Part shown: positions 26,151-35,539 of the stretch, one piece after another | Numbering within the stretch: position 1 is the stretch's first letter | How the letters are laid out: each line of letters opens with the position of its first letter | Origin: Flavobacteriaceae bacterium CG2_30_31_66 | GTDB lineage: Bacteria; Bacteroidota; Bacteroidia; Flavobacteriales; Flavobacteriaceae | DNA: 40,856 nt | NCBI GenBank assembly: GCA_001873065.1 | Contig: MNYM01000021.1 | Location: forward strand, 1-40,856 | Direction of reading: 5' to 3' | Position numbers and translations under genes: made by a program | The notes under the pieces: generated by a model | Database searches by the model: none | The model's input: the letters and a program-made list of their open reading frames with translations, nothing else | Told to the model about the DNA's origin: nothing

Positions 26151-26185
26151 AATTTTTAATTGTTAATTATGAATTTTGAATTATT
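26151..26185 (-). repeat. 7-nt-phased AATT repeat upstream of rpsU
   Basis: AAT recurs at 26151, 26158, 26165 and 26172, with AA at 26179, an exact 7-nt period. It lies just upstream of the rpsU -7 box, in the gap that also follows the acyl-CoA dehydrogenase gene. It is a second sequence type of the same repeat architecture. Confidence 0.7.
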
Positions 26186-26232
26186 TCAAAAACACATTTT
26201 AACATGAGATTTTGAGAACTTTGGATAAAAAA

Positions 26233-27399
26233 TTATTTGGCAGGCTTGTATTCTTTGCTGTCAATGACCATTTTTGCAATAATCTCTTTTAAGATTTCAG
26301 AAGTGCCACCTCCAATTGGTCCTAATCTACTGTCGCGCAACAAACGCGCCATTGGATACTCTTCAATATATCCATATCCTCCTAAAAACTGAAGTGCATC
26401 ATAAATCACTTCATCAGCCATTTTGGTTGACACTAATTTTGACATGCTTGCTTCTTTCACCACATATTGTCCTTGGTCTAAACGTTTTGTAATTGAATAA
26501 TTATATTCTTTACACATATCAATTCTGCTTGCCATTTCTGCAATTCGATGTCTTAACGCTTGAAATTGATCTAATGATTTTCCGAAAGCTACTCTTTCTT
26601 TCATATAACCAATTACATAATCTAATGCGTATTCTGCTCTTGCATGGGCATTGATTCCCATAATTAATCGCTCGGAAGCAAAGTGTTGCATAATATAAGG
26701 AAAACCTTTTCCTTCTTCTCCTAATAAGTTTTCAGCAGGAATTTCAACGTTATCGAAGGCAATTTCTCCAGTATCTGAGGCTTTCCAACCCAATTTATTG
26801 AGCTTTGTTGCTGTCAAACCTTTTGAATTTCTATCAACCACAAAAAGACTAATTCCATTATATTTTTCAGTAATATCTGTTTTTGCCGAAACAATCAAGT
26901 AATCAGAATAAACGCCATTCGTGATGAATGTTTTTGATCCGTTTAAAATATATTTATCTCCAACTTTCACTGCTGTTGAACGCATTCCTGCAACATCACT
27001 TCCGCCAAAAGGCTCTGTGATGCAAAGACATCCAATCATTGTACCTTCAACACTTGGTACCAAATATTTTTGTTTGATTTCTTCACTTGCCTCTTTGTTT
27101 AAATGAGTCATTGCCAAATATTCATGAGCCCACATTGCAGCTGCAAATCCGCCAGAATTTATTTTTTGTAATTCTTCTAGGAAAATAACTGTGTAAAAAA
27201 AGTCTAAATTCAATCCTCCATATTCATGTGGAGTTGACAAACCAAAATAGCCCATTTCACCAAATTTCCTCCAAATAAAACGTTCAATTGTTCCGTTTTT
27301 TTCCCATTTATCAATGTGAGGAACTACTTCTTTTTGTAAAAAATCTTTAAAACTTGCACGAAATGCTTGATGTTCTTCTGTAAAGTACATACTATTCAT
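26233..27399 (-). CDS. Acyl-CoA dehydrogenase
   Basis: 388 residues. An FAD enzyme that introduces the 2,3 double bond in acyl-CoA thioesters, passing electrons to ETF. Motifs: CITEPFGGSDVAGMRSTAV (about 125-144, FAD/substrate loop), FITNG, ASERLIMGINAHARAEYALD (241-260), and QFLGGYGYIEEYPMARLLRD. The usual catalytic Glu in the EGT motif is absent (GGGTSE at 363-368). Instead E256 on helix G is well placed, as in isovaleryl-CoA and long-chain dehydrogenases, so branched or long-chain substrates are likely, though glutaryl-type members cannot be excluded. Translation may start at Met1 or Met4. It follows the helix-hairpin-helix gene by 20 nt and is probably the last gene of that operon. Confidence 0.9.
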   Translation of the reverse strand: MNSMYFTEEHQAFRASFKDFLQKEVVPHIDKWEKNGTIERFIWRKFGEMGYFGLSTPHEYGGLNLDFFYTVIFLEELQKINSGGFAAAMWAHEYLAMTHLNKEASEEIKQKYLVPSVEGTMIGCLCITEPFGGSDVAGMRSTAVKVGDKYILNGSKTFITNGVYSDYLIVSAKTDITEKYNGISLFVVDRNSKGLTATKLNKLGWKASDTGEIAFDNVEIPAENLLGEEGKGFPYIMQHFASERLIMGINAHARAEYALDYVIGYMKERVAFGKSLDQFQALRHRIAEMASRIDMCKEYNYSITKRLDQGQYVVKEASMSKLVSTKMADEVIYDALQFLGGYGYIEEYPMARLLRDSRLGPIGGGTSEILKEIIAKMVIDSKEYKPAK

Positions 27400-27419
27400 T
27401 TGATAAAAATTTGAGTTAT

Positions 27420-28322
27420 TTATTCAGCCTGCAAATATAAGACTAATCTATTGTATATTTCTGTTGGAAAATCTTTGATCTTTTTCAATTCTGAAATGTC
27501 TTGAATCTCTGCAACCTCATCTTTGTAGTTAAAAATCTTTTTACACAACTCGTAATCCACATACGGAATTTTCAACAACTGTTTGAAAGTTAATATATTA
27601 ACATTCTCTTTTTTGATTATGGGCTTCTCATTTATTTTGAAAAACTCAAATACTTTGTCTGCAATTTCTTTTTTCAAACCCCAAACTTCATACAACTGGT
27701 CTTGATAAGTAAATCCTTGTAATTTAGAACGATACTGAATAATTCTCTCAGCAGTTTTTTCTCCAATTCCATTGATAAATTCTAAATCTTTTGCTGTTGC
27801 TTTGTTTAAATCAAATGTGGATAACTCTTTTTTAGAGATTTTTACGTAATCATAAGTAGTATAATTTTTTAAAGTTGAATTGCCTTTTTCTTGTTGATTT
27901 CGTTTCTCAACCCAATCTGGAAATTTGAAATAGGGAGAAATTTTAGCCAACAAACTGTCAGAAACTTTGGTTATTTTTTGAAATTCTTGCTTCGAGTTGA
28001 TAAACTTTCCCGTTTTTCTGTAGTCAAATAATTTGTCAATTTCCTCTAAAGACATTCCTAATTGTTCGCCCTTAAAATCAGTTATATAATTTGGATTGAA
28101 AGGAAATATTTTGAGTTTATTATTTTCAATTTCAATCAGTCTTATACTATCTATTTGCCGTTGAAAAGCCAATAGTTCTAAATTATTTTCGGGAATTTTG
28201 TCATCAGTTGAAAGAATGTCTGAGAGAATAATAACTTGAAGAATGATGATAAAAAATCCCAATAAAAAAATCCCATTTCGTTGGCTTTTGTTGTACCAGA
28301 AATGGGATGAAAAAATTTTCAT
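27420..28322 (-). CDS. Helix-hairpin-helix protein with membrane anchor (ComEA-like)
   Basis: 300 residues. A membrane helix near the N-terminus (about 16-36, GIFLLGFFIIILQVIILSDI) is followed by three helix-hairpin-helix-type modules; the clearest is FDLNKATAKDLEFINGIGEK (about 170-190). Such modules bind DNA without sequence preference. Flavobacterial proteins of this layout are called ComEA-like, and a role in DNA uptake or envelope-associated DNA handling is possible but not shown. It starts 11 nt after the symporter gene and precedes the acyl-CoA dehydrogenase. Confidence 0.8.
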   Translation of the reverse strand: MKIFSSHFWYNKSQRNGIFLLGFFIIILQVIILSDILSTDDKIPENNLELLAFQRQIDSIRLIEIENNKLKIFPFNPNYITDFKGEQLGMSLEEIDKLFDYRKTGKFINSKQEFQKITKVSDSLLAKISPYFKFPDWVEKRNQQEKGNSTLKNYTTYDYVKISKKELSTFDLNKATAKDLEFINGIGEKTAERIIQYRSKLQGFTYQDQLYEVWGLKKEIADKVFEFFKINEKPIIKKENVNILTFKQLLKIPYVDYELCKKIFNYKDEVAEIQDISELKKIKDFPTEIYNRLVLYLQAE

Positions 28323-28333
28323 GCTAATATTAA

Positions 28334-30001
28334 TTACATGTGTTTTGTCACATCAATTGCACCTTCTTGAATTGCTTCTTTTTTTATAGAAATGGCTTTT
28401 AAATAGCGAGTCATTTCTTGTTTCACTTTAGGAAAAAGGAAAAACAAACCAATCATATTTGGAAATACCAATGCTAAAATCATAGCATCTGAGAATTTAA
28501 TAACCGCATCTAAAGTTGCTCCTGCACCAATTACAACAAATACTAAGAATAATAATTTGTAAACGATATCAACAGTTTTTCCTTTTCCAAACAAATATTT
28601 CCAAGCTTGTAAACCATAATAAGACCATGAAATCATGGTTGAAAAAGCGAATAGAACAATGGCAATTGTTAACACATAAGAGAAATGTGGAATTACAGAA
28701 TCAAAAGCCATGGAAGTTAAATCTACACCACCTATTGAACGACCATCAGCATTTAAAATTACACTACTAGTCTCTGCACTATAATTAAAAACGCTTTGAA
28801 CATTTGTACCATCAATATTAAAAAACACAATAACTAGAGCAGTCATTGTACAAATCACAACAGTATCTATAAAAGGTTCTAAAAGCGCCACAACTCCTTC
28901 TGATGCTGGATATTTAGTTTTTACTGCTGAGTGTGCAATTGCAGCAGAACCTGCACCTGCTTCGTTGGAAAATGCTGCTCTTTGAAAACCAACAATTAAA
29001 ACTCCAACTAAACCACCTAATCCAGCCATTGGCGTAAAAGCTCCTTCAAAAATAATGGTAAATGCCAAGCCAATATCACTAAAGTTTGCAAAAATGATTA
29101 CTAAAGAAGCTAAAATGTAAAGTCCTGCCATAAAAGGCACAATTTTCTCAGTTATTTTTGCAATTCTTTTAATTCCTCCAATGATTACAATTCCTACTAA
29201 AACCGCCAAACAAATTCCAATAATTACACCATCAGAACCCGAATTTAATTTCAATAAAGAACTTATTTGAACAGCTGCTTGATTTGATTGAAATGCATTT
29301 CCACCACCAAACGAAGCTCCAACACAAAGTATTGCAAAAACAACTCCAAGTATTTTTCCAAAAGTGCTAAATCCTCTTTCTTTCAAACCTTTTGATAAAT
29401 AGTACATTGGTCCTCCATACACAGTACCATCTGGATCAACATCCCTATATTTAACACCTAAAGTACATTCAACAAATTTGGTTGACATTCCTAATAATCC
29501 ACAAACAATCATCCAAAAAGTTGCACCGGGACCACCAAGACCAATTGCCACTGCTACTCCCGCAATATTTCCTAAACCTACAGTTCCGGAAACTGCTGTC
29601 GCTAATGCTTGAAAATGAGAAACTTCACCATGAGCACTTTCATCTCGAATTGTGTCTTGGATATCTTCAACGGCTAAAGCTTCATCATTATTATACAATT
29701 TATCAACTCCGTGTTTTTCTATATCAACATATTTGCCTCGAACTGTTTTTATCGCCGTTCCAAATTTTGTAATACTTGGAAATTTAAAATAAACTGTGAA
29801 AAAAGTTGCTCCTCCAACTAATAAAAGTACCACAAAAGGCACGTTGTAAGAACCTAAAGGAACAGTTGTTAAAACGAGAGTTTCCCACCAGGAAGCAATT
29901 GGCATGAAAGCATCATTAATCTTCTCATCTAAACCTTTTTCTTGTGAGAAAATAAAAAATGGTAATGCTAAAAATAACAACGTTAGAAGTTTTTTCTTCA
30001 T
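28334..30001 (-). CDS. Sodium:alanine/glycine symporter family protein
   Basis: 555 residues with an N-terminal signal-like segment (MKKKLLTLLFLALPFFIFSQ) and about ten membrane helices. The AGCS family signature region is clear (SHFQALATAVSGTVGLGNIA, GVAVAIGLGGPGATFWMIVC). It should take up alanine or glycine with sodium across the inner membrane. The extra N-terminal segment is typical of Bacteroidota members. It is the first gene of an operon with the helix-hairpin-helix and acyl-CoA dehydrogenase genes; the functional link among these is unclear. No clean -7 box was found in the 90 nt upstream. Confidence 0.93.
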   Translation of the reverse strand: MKKKLLTLLFLALPFFIFSQEKGLDEKINDAFMPIASWWETLVLTTVPLGSYNVPFVVLLLVGGATFFTVYFKFPSITKFGTAIKTVRGKYVDIEKHGVDKLYNNDEALAVEDIQDTIRDESAHGEVSHFQALATAVSGTVGLGNIAGVAVAIGLGGPGATFWMIVCGLLGMSTKFVECTLGVKYRDVDPDGTVYGGPMYYLSKGLKERGFSTFGKILGVVFAILCVGASFGGGNAFQSNQAAVQISSLLKLNSGSDGVIIGICLAVLVGIVIIGGIKRIAKITEKIVPFMAGLYILASLVIIFANFSDIGLAFTIIFEGAFTPMAGLGGLVGVLIVGFQRAAFSNEAGAGSAAIAHSAVKTKYPASEGVVALLEPFIDTVVICTMTALVIVFFNIDGTNVQSVFNYSAETSSVILNADGRSIGGVDLTSMAFDSVIPHFSYVLTIAIVLFAFSTMISWSYYGLQAWKYLFGKGKTVDIVYKLLFLVFVVIGAGATLDAVIKFSDAMILALVFPNMIGLFFLFPKVKQEMTRYLKAISIKKEAIQEGAIDVTKHM

Positions 30002-30091
30002 AATTCAATATTCTATTGGTTTTTATAAAATTATTTGAGGACGCAATATCATAAAAAAAAAGTCCTTATTACAACTTTTTAACATGAAATA

Positions 30092-30997
30092 TCATTTTAA
30101 TGATAAGTTATCTTTAAATCTTTGTAAATCCTGCTCGAAAGTACGAAAAGTCATTCCTAATTCAGAGGTTGCTTTTGAAACATCAAAACCTGTTTTTGGA
30201 GGTCTTGCAGCTTTTTGATTTAAAACAATACTTGATGTAGGTTTTATGAATGTTTTATCCAACCCAAAAACACCTGCAATTGTTTGAGTGATGTCGAAAA
30301 CACTCATCAAAGTATTTGACGAAATATGATAAATTCCTGTCGCTTTTTTATCAATCGATATTTTACATGACAATGCCAAATCTTCGACATAAGTTGGCAT
30401 TCGAAATTGATCATTTACAATCGTAATTTCTTTGCCATTTTCAAGCATTTCTTTTACCCAAAGAACAATATTTGTACGGCTCATATCATACACTTTTCCA
30501 TACACCAAAATGGTTCTAATAATCGTAAAATCAATCGTTGAATTCAGTAATATTTCTTCGGATTTTACTTTTGAATTGCCATAATAACTCAATGGATTTG
30601 GCTCGTCAGTTTCTTTGTAATAACCCTTTTTTCCATCAAAAATAAAATCTGTTGAAAGATGAATCAGATGACAATTGATGATTTCTGAAACTTCCTTTAA
30701 CCATTTTACGACATCAACATTTAAAACATCACATTCGTTTTTGTAAATTTCACAATCGTCAACTTGCGTCATTGCAGCTGTGTTTACAATCGCATCAGGA
30801 TTGATTTCTAACAGCGTTTTTTTAAGAATTATTTCATCAGTAATATCAATAGAAATGTAATCAAAATCCTCTCTTCCACTTCTATTTCCCCCTTTTGAAA
30901 AACCAATAACTTGATACTCATTTTTATTTTTTAACAATAAATTTACCAGTGATTGCCCCAATAGTCCGTTGCTACCAGTGATTACTATTTTTTTCAT
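30092..30997 (-). CDS. RmlD-like NAD(P)-dependent sugar-nucleotide reductase
   Basis: 301 residues of the extended short-chain dehydrogenase family. The N-terminal Rossmann motif is KKIVITGSNGLLGQSL; the catalytic pattern appears as STDFIFDG followed by the Tyr-Lys pair in SYYGNSKVKSEE. Overall it is closest to dTDP-4-dehydrorhamnose reductases (RmlD), the last step of dTDP-rhamnose synthesis. No rmlA, B or C genes lie nearby, so the substrate is not certain. It begins 21 nt after the PspC-like gene and is probably co-transcribed with it. Confidence 0.85.
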   Translation of the reverse strand: MKKIVITGSNGLLGQSLVNLLLKNKNEYQVIGFSKGGNRSGREDFDYISIDITDEIILKKTLLEINPDAIVNTAAMTQVDDCEIYKNECDVLNVDVVKWLKEVSEIINCHLIHLSTDFIFDGKKGYYKETDEPNPLSYYGNSKVKSEEILLNSTIDFTIIRTILVYGKVYDMSRTNIVLWVKEMLENGKEITIVNDQFRMPTYVEDLALSCKISIDKKATGIYHISSNTLMSVFDITQTIAGVFGLDKTFIKPTSSIVLNQKAARPPKTGFDVSKATSELGMTFRTFEQDLQRFKDNLSLK

Positions 30998-31018
30998 TTC
31001 CTAAATCTTTTATCCTTC

Positions 31019-31249
31019 CTATAAATCGAATACCGAACTTCTTTTTGTGTAAATCATATCTTTTAATTTTAATAAAAATGCCAAGGTTAAATAAAATCCA
31101 AAAGACAATCCTACTGTAAAAAAAGTAACATAAATAAAATAGATACGCACATTTTTCGCTCTCATTCCCAATCTATCAGCCAATCTTGTAAAAACACCAA
31201 ATCCATGACGTTCAAAAAAATAGCGAACTGAATGTATAAATTTCTTCAT
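31019..31249 (-). CDS. Small PspC-domain membrane protein
   Basis: 76 residues from the ATG at 31247-31249. A longer frame begins 18 codons upstream, but the family start is MKKFIHSVRYFFERHGFGVF. The PspC-like part (RLADRLGMRAKNVRIYFIYV) is followed by one or two membrane segments (FFTVGLSFGFYLTLAFLLKL) and the conserved end YTKRSSVFDL. Small proteins of this type are common in Flavobacteriaceae. PspC domains are linked to membrane stress, but no function is known for this short form. It is divergent from uvrA. Confidence 0.8.
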   Translation of the reverse strand: MKKFIHSVRYFFERHGFGVFTRLADRLGMRAKNVRIYFIYVTFFTVGLSFGFYLTLAFLLKLKDMIYTKRSSVFDL

Positions 31250-31325
31250 TTTAAATTTTAGTGCAAGGTAATATAATCTCTTTATTTGTTGATTATTTTT
31301 CATTTAAAATTGATTTTTTAATGAC

Positions 31326-31333
31326 TAACTTTG
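31326..31333 (+). promoter_or_regulatory. -7 box of the uvrA promoter
   Basis: TAACTTTG at 31326-31333 is a perfect TAnnTTTG box. It overlaps the most upstream possible uvrA start (TTG at 31331), so that start cannot be used and the TTG at 31361 is preferred. Confidence 0.6.
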
Positions 31334-31360
31334 CGTTTTTTCTATAAAAAACAGATTTTT

Positions 31361-34198
31361 TTGAAAGACCAAGAATACATAGAAGTTTACGGCGCTAGAG
31401 TCCACAACTTAAAAAATATTGATGTAAAAATTCCTCGCGAAAAGCTAGTGGTTATTACTGGTTTGAGCGGAAGTGGAAAATCATCATTGGCTTTTGATAC
31501 CATTTATGCAGAGGGTCAAAGACGCTATATTGAAACATTTTCTGCGTATGCACGTCAGTTTTTGGGTGGATTAGAAAGACCTGATGTAGATAAAATTGAC
31601 GGACTTTCGCCCGTGATTTCCATCGAACAAAAAACCACCAATAAAAGCCCACGATCTACAGTTGGAACGATTACGGAAATTTATGATTTTCTACGATTGT
31701 TATTTGCAAGAGCTGCTGATGCGTATTCCTATAACACTGGAAAAAAGATGGTTAGCTATTCTGACGAACAAATCAAAGAATTGATTTTAACTGATTTTGC
31801 AGATAAAAAAATTGCCGTTTTAGCGCCTTTAATCAAATCAAGAAAAGGGCATTATAGAGAACTTTTTGAGCAAATTTCAAAACAAGGTTTCTTGAAAGTT
31901 CGTGTTGATGGAGAAATCAGAGACATCGAAAAAGACATGCGTTTGGATCGTTATAAAATGCATGATATTGAGGTAGTTATTGATAGATTATTAGTCGATA
32001 AATCTTCTGAAAAAAGATTGGAAGAAACCATCAAAACGGCCCTTTATTCAGGAAATAATATTTTGATGGTCATTGATGTTGATGACAATCAACCTCGATA
32101 TTTTAGCAGAGAATTGATGTGTCCTGAAACTGGTATTGCCTATCCAAATCCCGAACCCAATACGTTTTCATTCAACTCGCCAAAAGGTGCTTGCGAAACG
32201 TGTAATGGTTTGGGAATTATCAATGAAATCAATTTGCAAAAAGTGATTCCCAATAATACTATTTCTATCAAAAATGGCGGAATTATTCCTTTAGGAGATC
32301 AAAAAAATAGTTGGATTTTCAAACAAATTGAACACATTGCTGAGCGTTATCATTTCAAATTGACTGATGCTATCAAAGACATTCCAAAAGAAGCCATGGA
32401 AATGATTTTACATGGCGGAAATGAATCTTTTCAAATCGCTTCAAAAACTGTTGGAGTTACCAGAAATTATAAAATTGATTTTGAAGGAATCATTTCATTT
32501 ATTGAAAATCAGCACAATAACGCAGAAAGCACCAGCATCAAACGTTGGGCAAATAGTTTTATGGATGAGATAACCTGTAAAACTTGCGAAGGAAAACGTC
32601 TTAAAAAAGAAGCGCTTCATTTTAAAATTACGGATAAAAACATCAGTGATTTGGTGCAAATGGACATCACTGAACTAGCTGCTTGGTTTGAAAAAATTGA
32701 AAAAAAACTATCCAACAAGCAACAACAAATAGCCTCCGAAATTTTGAAAGAAATTCGCACTAGAATTCAATTTTTGGTGGATGTTGGTTTGGAATATTTA
32801 ACCCTTGATAGAACCTCAAAATCACTTTCTGGAGGTGAAGCACAACGAATTCGATTGGCAACCCAAATTGGGTCACAATTAGTAGGTGTTTTATATATTT
32901 TAGATGAACCAAGCATTGGTTTGCACCAACGAGATAATCAAAAATTGATTGATTCTTTAGTAAAATTACGAGATATTGGCAACTCAGTTTTGGTGGTTGA
33001 ACACGACAAAGACATGATTGAACATGCTGATTATGTGATCGATATTGGCCCTGGAGCTGGAAGACATGGAGGACAAATTGTAAGTGAAGGAACCTTTGCT
33101 GAACTCATCACACACCATACATTAACTGCTGATTATCTTTCAGGAAAAAAGAACATTGAAGTTCCAAAAACAAGACGTGAAGGCAATGGAAAATTCATCA
33201 AACTAAAAGGTGCTTCAGGAAATAATTTAAAAAATGTTTCGGTTGAATTTCCTTTGGGGAAAATGATTTGTGTAACAGGTGTTTCAGGAAGTGGAAAATC
33301 GACTTTAATTAACGAAACTTTATATCCAATTTTAAACGCTCATATTTATAGAGGTGTCAAAAAACCAATGCCTTACAAAAAAATTGAAGGTTTGGAACAT
33401 ATTGACAAAGTGATTGATATTGATCAATCTCCTATTGGAAGAACTCCTCGTTCAAATCCTGCAACGTATACCAAAACGTTTGACGAAATCAGAAGTTTGT
33501 TTGCGCAAACTCCTGAAGCTGCTATTCGTGGTTACAAACCTGGTCGCTTTTCATTCAATGTAAAAGGTGGACGTTGTGAAACTTGCGAAGGTGCAGGAGT
33601 TCGAATTATTGAGATGAATTTTTTGCCTGATGTTCATGTGGAATGTGAAACCTGTCAAGGAATGCGTTTCAATAGAGAAACTTTGGAAATTCGTTACAAA
33701 GGAAAATCAATTTCTGATGTTTTAAATATGACCATTGAAGATGCTACTGTTTTTTTTGAAAACATTCCTAAAATTCATCGAAAATTAAAAACTATTGAAG
33801 ATGTTGGTTTGGGCTATATAACACTTGGTCAGCAATCAACCACGCTTTCTGGTGGAGAAGCACAAAGAATAAAACTAGCCTCAGAATTATCAAAAAAAGA
33901 TACTGGAAATACCTTTTATATTTTAGATGAACCCACAACTGGATTGCATTTTGAAGACATTCGTATTTTGATGGAAGTCCTAAACAAACTTGCTAACAAA
34001 GGAAATACTGTTTTAATTATCGAACACAATTTGGATGTCATTAAATTGGCAGACCACATTATCGATGTTGGTTTGGAAGGAGGCAAAAAAGGAGGAACCA
34101 TTTTATGCACAGGAACTCCAGAGGACGTTGCTGAAAACAAAAAAAGTTATACTGCTGCTTTTTTGAAAAAAGAATTATATGATATTTCCGTTAATTAA
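31361..34198 (+). CDS. uvrA: Excinuclease ABC subunit A
   Basis: 945 residues from a TTG start at 31361, which gives the family N-terminus ([18 protein letters not shown]). UvrA is the damage-recognition ATPase of nucleotide excision repair. Two ABC-type ATPase halves are visible: Walker [10 protein letters not shown] near residue 35 and GVSGSGKST near 640; signature motifs [12 protein letters not shown] and [12 protein letters not shown]; Walker B in [10 protein letters not shown] and [10 protein letters not shown]. Zinc-finger cysteines lie in CETCNG, CKTCEG, CETCEG and CETCQG. No lexA-type SOS box was recognised. A hairpin terminator follows the stop. Confidence 0.97.
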   Translation: MKDQEYIEVYGARVHNLKNIDVKIPREKLVVITGLSGSGKSSLAFDTIYAEGQRRYIETFSAYARQFLGGLERPDVDKIDGLSPVISIEQKTTNKSPRSTVGTITEIYDFLRLLFARAADAYSYNTGKKMVSYSDEQIKELILTDFADKKIAVLAPLIKSRKGHYRELFEQISKQGFLKVRVDGEIRDIEKDMRLDRYKMHDIEVVIDRLLVDKSSEKRLEETIKTALYSGNNILMVIDVDDNQPRYFSRELMCPETGIAYPNPEPNTFSFNSPKGACETCNGLGIINEINLQKVIPNNTISIKNGGIIPLGDQKNSWIFKQIEHIAERYHFKLTDAIKDIPKEAMEMILHGGNESFQIASKTVGVTRNYKIDFEGIISFIENQHNNAESTSIKRWANSFMDEITCKTCEGKRLKKEALHFKITDKNISDLVQMDITELAAWFEKIEKKLSNKQQQIASEILKEIRTRIQFLVDVGLEYLTLDRTSKSLSGGEAQRIRLATQIGSQLVGVLYILDEPSIGLHQRDNQKLIDSLVKLRDIGNSVLVVEHDKDMIEHADYVIDIGPGAGRHGGQIVSEGTFAELITHHTLTADYLSGKKNIEVPKTRREGNGKFIKLKGASGNNLKNVSVEFPLGKMICVTGVSGSGKSTLINETLYPILNAHIYRGVKKPMPYKKIEGLEHIDKVIDIDQSPIGRTPRSNPATYTKTFDEIRSLFAQTPEAAIRGYKPGRFSFNVKGGRCETCEGAGVRIIEMNFLPDVHVECETCQGMRFNRETLEIRYKGKSISDVLNMTIEDATVFFENIPKIHRKLKTIEDVGLGYITLGQQSTTLSGGEAQRIKLASELSKKDTGNTFYILDEPTTGLHFEDIRILMEVLNKLANKGNTVLIIEHNLDVIKLADHIIDVGLEGGKKGGTILCTGTPEDVAENKKSYTAAFLKKELYDISVN

Positions 34199-34208
34199 TA
34201 AATATTAT

Positions 34209-34242
34209 AAAGAGTAGCAAACATTAACGTTTACTACTCTTT
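34209..34242. terminator. Terminator after uvrA
   Basis: AAAGAGTAG-c-AAAC (34209-34222) pairs with GTTT-a-CTACTCTTT (34229-34242) around a 6-nt loop. The A-rich and T-rich flanks would suit both uvrA and the convergent small membrane protein gene. Confidence 0.7.
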
Positions 34243-34249
34243 AATTGTA

Positions 34250-34281
34250 ATGTAAATAAACTTTTTAAAGTATATTTACAT
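34250..34281. repeat. Second inverted repeat after uvrA
   Basis: ATGTAAATA (34250-34258) and TATTTACAT (34273-34281) are perfect 9-bp arms around a 14-nt loop, immediately before the stop of the small membrane protein gene. It may be that gene's terminator. Confidence 0.5.
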
Positions 34282-34285
34282 GGTA

Positions 34286-34504
34286 CTATGCTATATTATT
34301 ATTCTTTTTTCTTGAAGAGTAGAATTTTAAAATATAACTTATTGAACCAAAAAATGGCAGGAAAATTATAATTGCAGCCCAAATTAGAAAATGAAAATTA
34401 GTTTCGTTTTTTGAGGCCATTACCAACGCAGTTAAAGTTAATCCTATTAGAAACAATAAAAAGAATATAATTTGAATTGGGTATATCATTAAAAATGTAT
34501 TCAT
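34286..34504 (-). CDS. Small membrane protein, PLDc_N-like
   Basis: 72 residues with two membrane helices (about 6-28 and 40-62) and a basic tail. The second helix (FHFLIWAAIIIFLPFFGSIS) resembles the short N-terminal module of cardiolipin-synthase-like proteins (PLDc_N), which also occurs alone; no catalytic domain follows. It begins 26 nt after the lipoprotein gene in the same direction and may be read with it. In flavobacteria such short proteins sometimes act as immunity-like or accessory membrane proteins, but nothing here shows that. Confidence 0.65.
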   Translation of the reverse strand: MNTFLMIYPIQIIFFLLFLIGLTLTALVMASKNETNFHFLIWAAIIIFLPFFGSISYILKFYSSRKKNNNIA

Positions 34505-34530
34505 AATAATAATATTAAGAGATTTAAAGA

Positions 34531-35250
34531 TTAACTACAACACCAAGTTTGAACCCAAACAGTACCTCCTGTAAAAGCTACAGCTTCTGGTTCTCCTATT
34601 TTTCTACACCCAGCTGTTGCACCTGAAGCAATATCATCTTCCATAGAAGCTTGTAAATCAGCTTGAGCAGAAGTAGAATTTACACCAACACCAACACTAA
34701 ATCCTTGATCTAAAAAACTACAACCTCCTTTTTTTACATAGTCAGCGTTTTCAGAAACACTTATTTTTTCTTTGTCATAAAGTAATTCATTCAAGAAACT
34801 AACCAAAACAAAAGTTTTAATGTTTTTTTTGATCTCCAAATCTGCTTTATCATAAAATCCAATATAGTTTGGGCTTATTATAAAAGCTTTATTATCAATT
34901 AGTCCAATTTTAAATCTTACATCTTCTTTTAGAGTAATTAATTTTTCATCAATGCTTACAGAATAATCAGATAAATTAATAGAATTATTATTGAATTTAA
35001 ATGTCTTTTCTGAGGTCAAACTTAAAAGCATTTTGTTATCTTTTTTTGTAACTTCTATAGCAGAAACACCTAAATTAAAAAACAAATTCGACACCTGTTT
35101 AGTGCTTTCGTTAAGTGTAGACTTTTGAGATAAAACTTCCAAATTATCTAAATTTTCGCTATTTGAACCTAAACTTTCTTCTTGTGTACAAGAGTAAATT
35201 ACAACTGATATAGCTAAGATTGATAATGCTAATTTTAATATTTTTTTCAT
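34531..35250 (-). CDS. Orphan surface lipoprotein with Cys-rich C-terminus
   Basis: 239 residues. The signal peptide MKKILKLALSILAISVVIYS is followed by a lipid-attachment Cys at 21 and the acidic stretch QEES, which resembles the lipoprotein export signal that sends Bacteroidota lipoproteins to the cell surface. The middle part (40-165) is polar with beta-strand character and is not recognised. The C-terminal 65 residues are different: a KKGGC motif near 174, a small-residue-rich segment (GFSVGVGVNSTSAQADLQAS), ATAGC, and the end VWVQTWCCS. Four Cys lie in this tail. No family was recognised. The small membrane protein follows at 26 nt. Confidence 0.75.
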   Translation of the reverse strand: MKKILKLALSILAISVVIYSCTQEESLGSNSENLDNLEVLSQKSTLNESTKQVSNLFFNLGVSAIEVTKKDNKMLLSLTSEKTFKFNNNSINLSDYSVSIDEKLITLKEDVRFKIGLIDNKAFIISPNYIGFYDKADLEIKKNIKTFVLVSFLNELLYDKEKISVSENADYVKKGGCSFLDQGFSVGVGVNSTSAQADLQASMEDDIASGATAGCRKIGEPEAVAFTGGTVWVQTWCCS

Positions 35251-35340
35251 TTTAATTTGTACTTATTTTTTCACGCATTCATTTTTTCAGGAGGTAATGA
35301 ACACTTGCAATTTTGCCTTCTTTTTCAAAGAAACTCCAGC

Positions 35341-35434
35341 TTTAGACAATTTTGTTTTTTTAACACATTTATTTTTTTCTTCAAAGCAGTGTTTTTTCTC
35401 TGATATGGTTTGACATTAACATAAATTGTCTAAA
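35341..35434. promoter_or_regulatory. Wide inverted repeat in the divergent intergenic region
   Basis: TTTAGACAATTT (35341-35352) and AAATTGTCTAAA (35423-35434) are perfect 12-bp arms, 70 bp apart, in the 294-bp region between the divergent lipoprotein and LOG-family genes. A divergent region needs no terminator, so a pair of protein-binding sites is more likely. No -7 box for the lipoprotein gene was found. Confidence 0.5.
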
Positions 35435-35445
35435 AACACTTGAGC

Positions 35446-35470
35446 AATAATAATGATAATAATAATAATA
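35446..35470. repeat. AAT trinucleotide microsatellite
   Basis: Three AAT units, a GAT interruption, then four more AAT units. It lies about 70 bp before the -7 box of the plus-strand gene. A length change here could shift promoter or operator spacing. Confidence 0.8.
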
Positions 35471-35539
35471 CCAAAATATTTTTGCTGTTTTTTATAAATT
35501 AATCAAAAAAAAATTAGAAATAGTTTATTCAAAAAGAAT

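Noticed and set aside
31331..31360. Upstream TTG start for uvrA
   Set aside because: It overlaps a perfect -7 box, and the ten extra residues are not part of the usual UvrA N-terminus.
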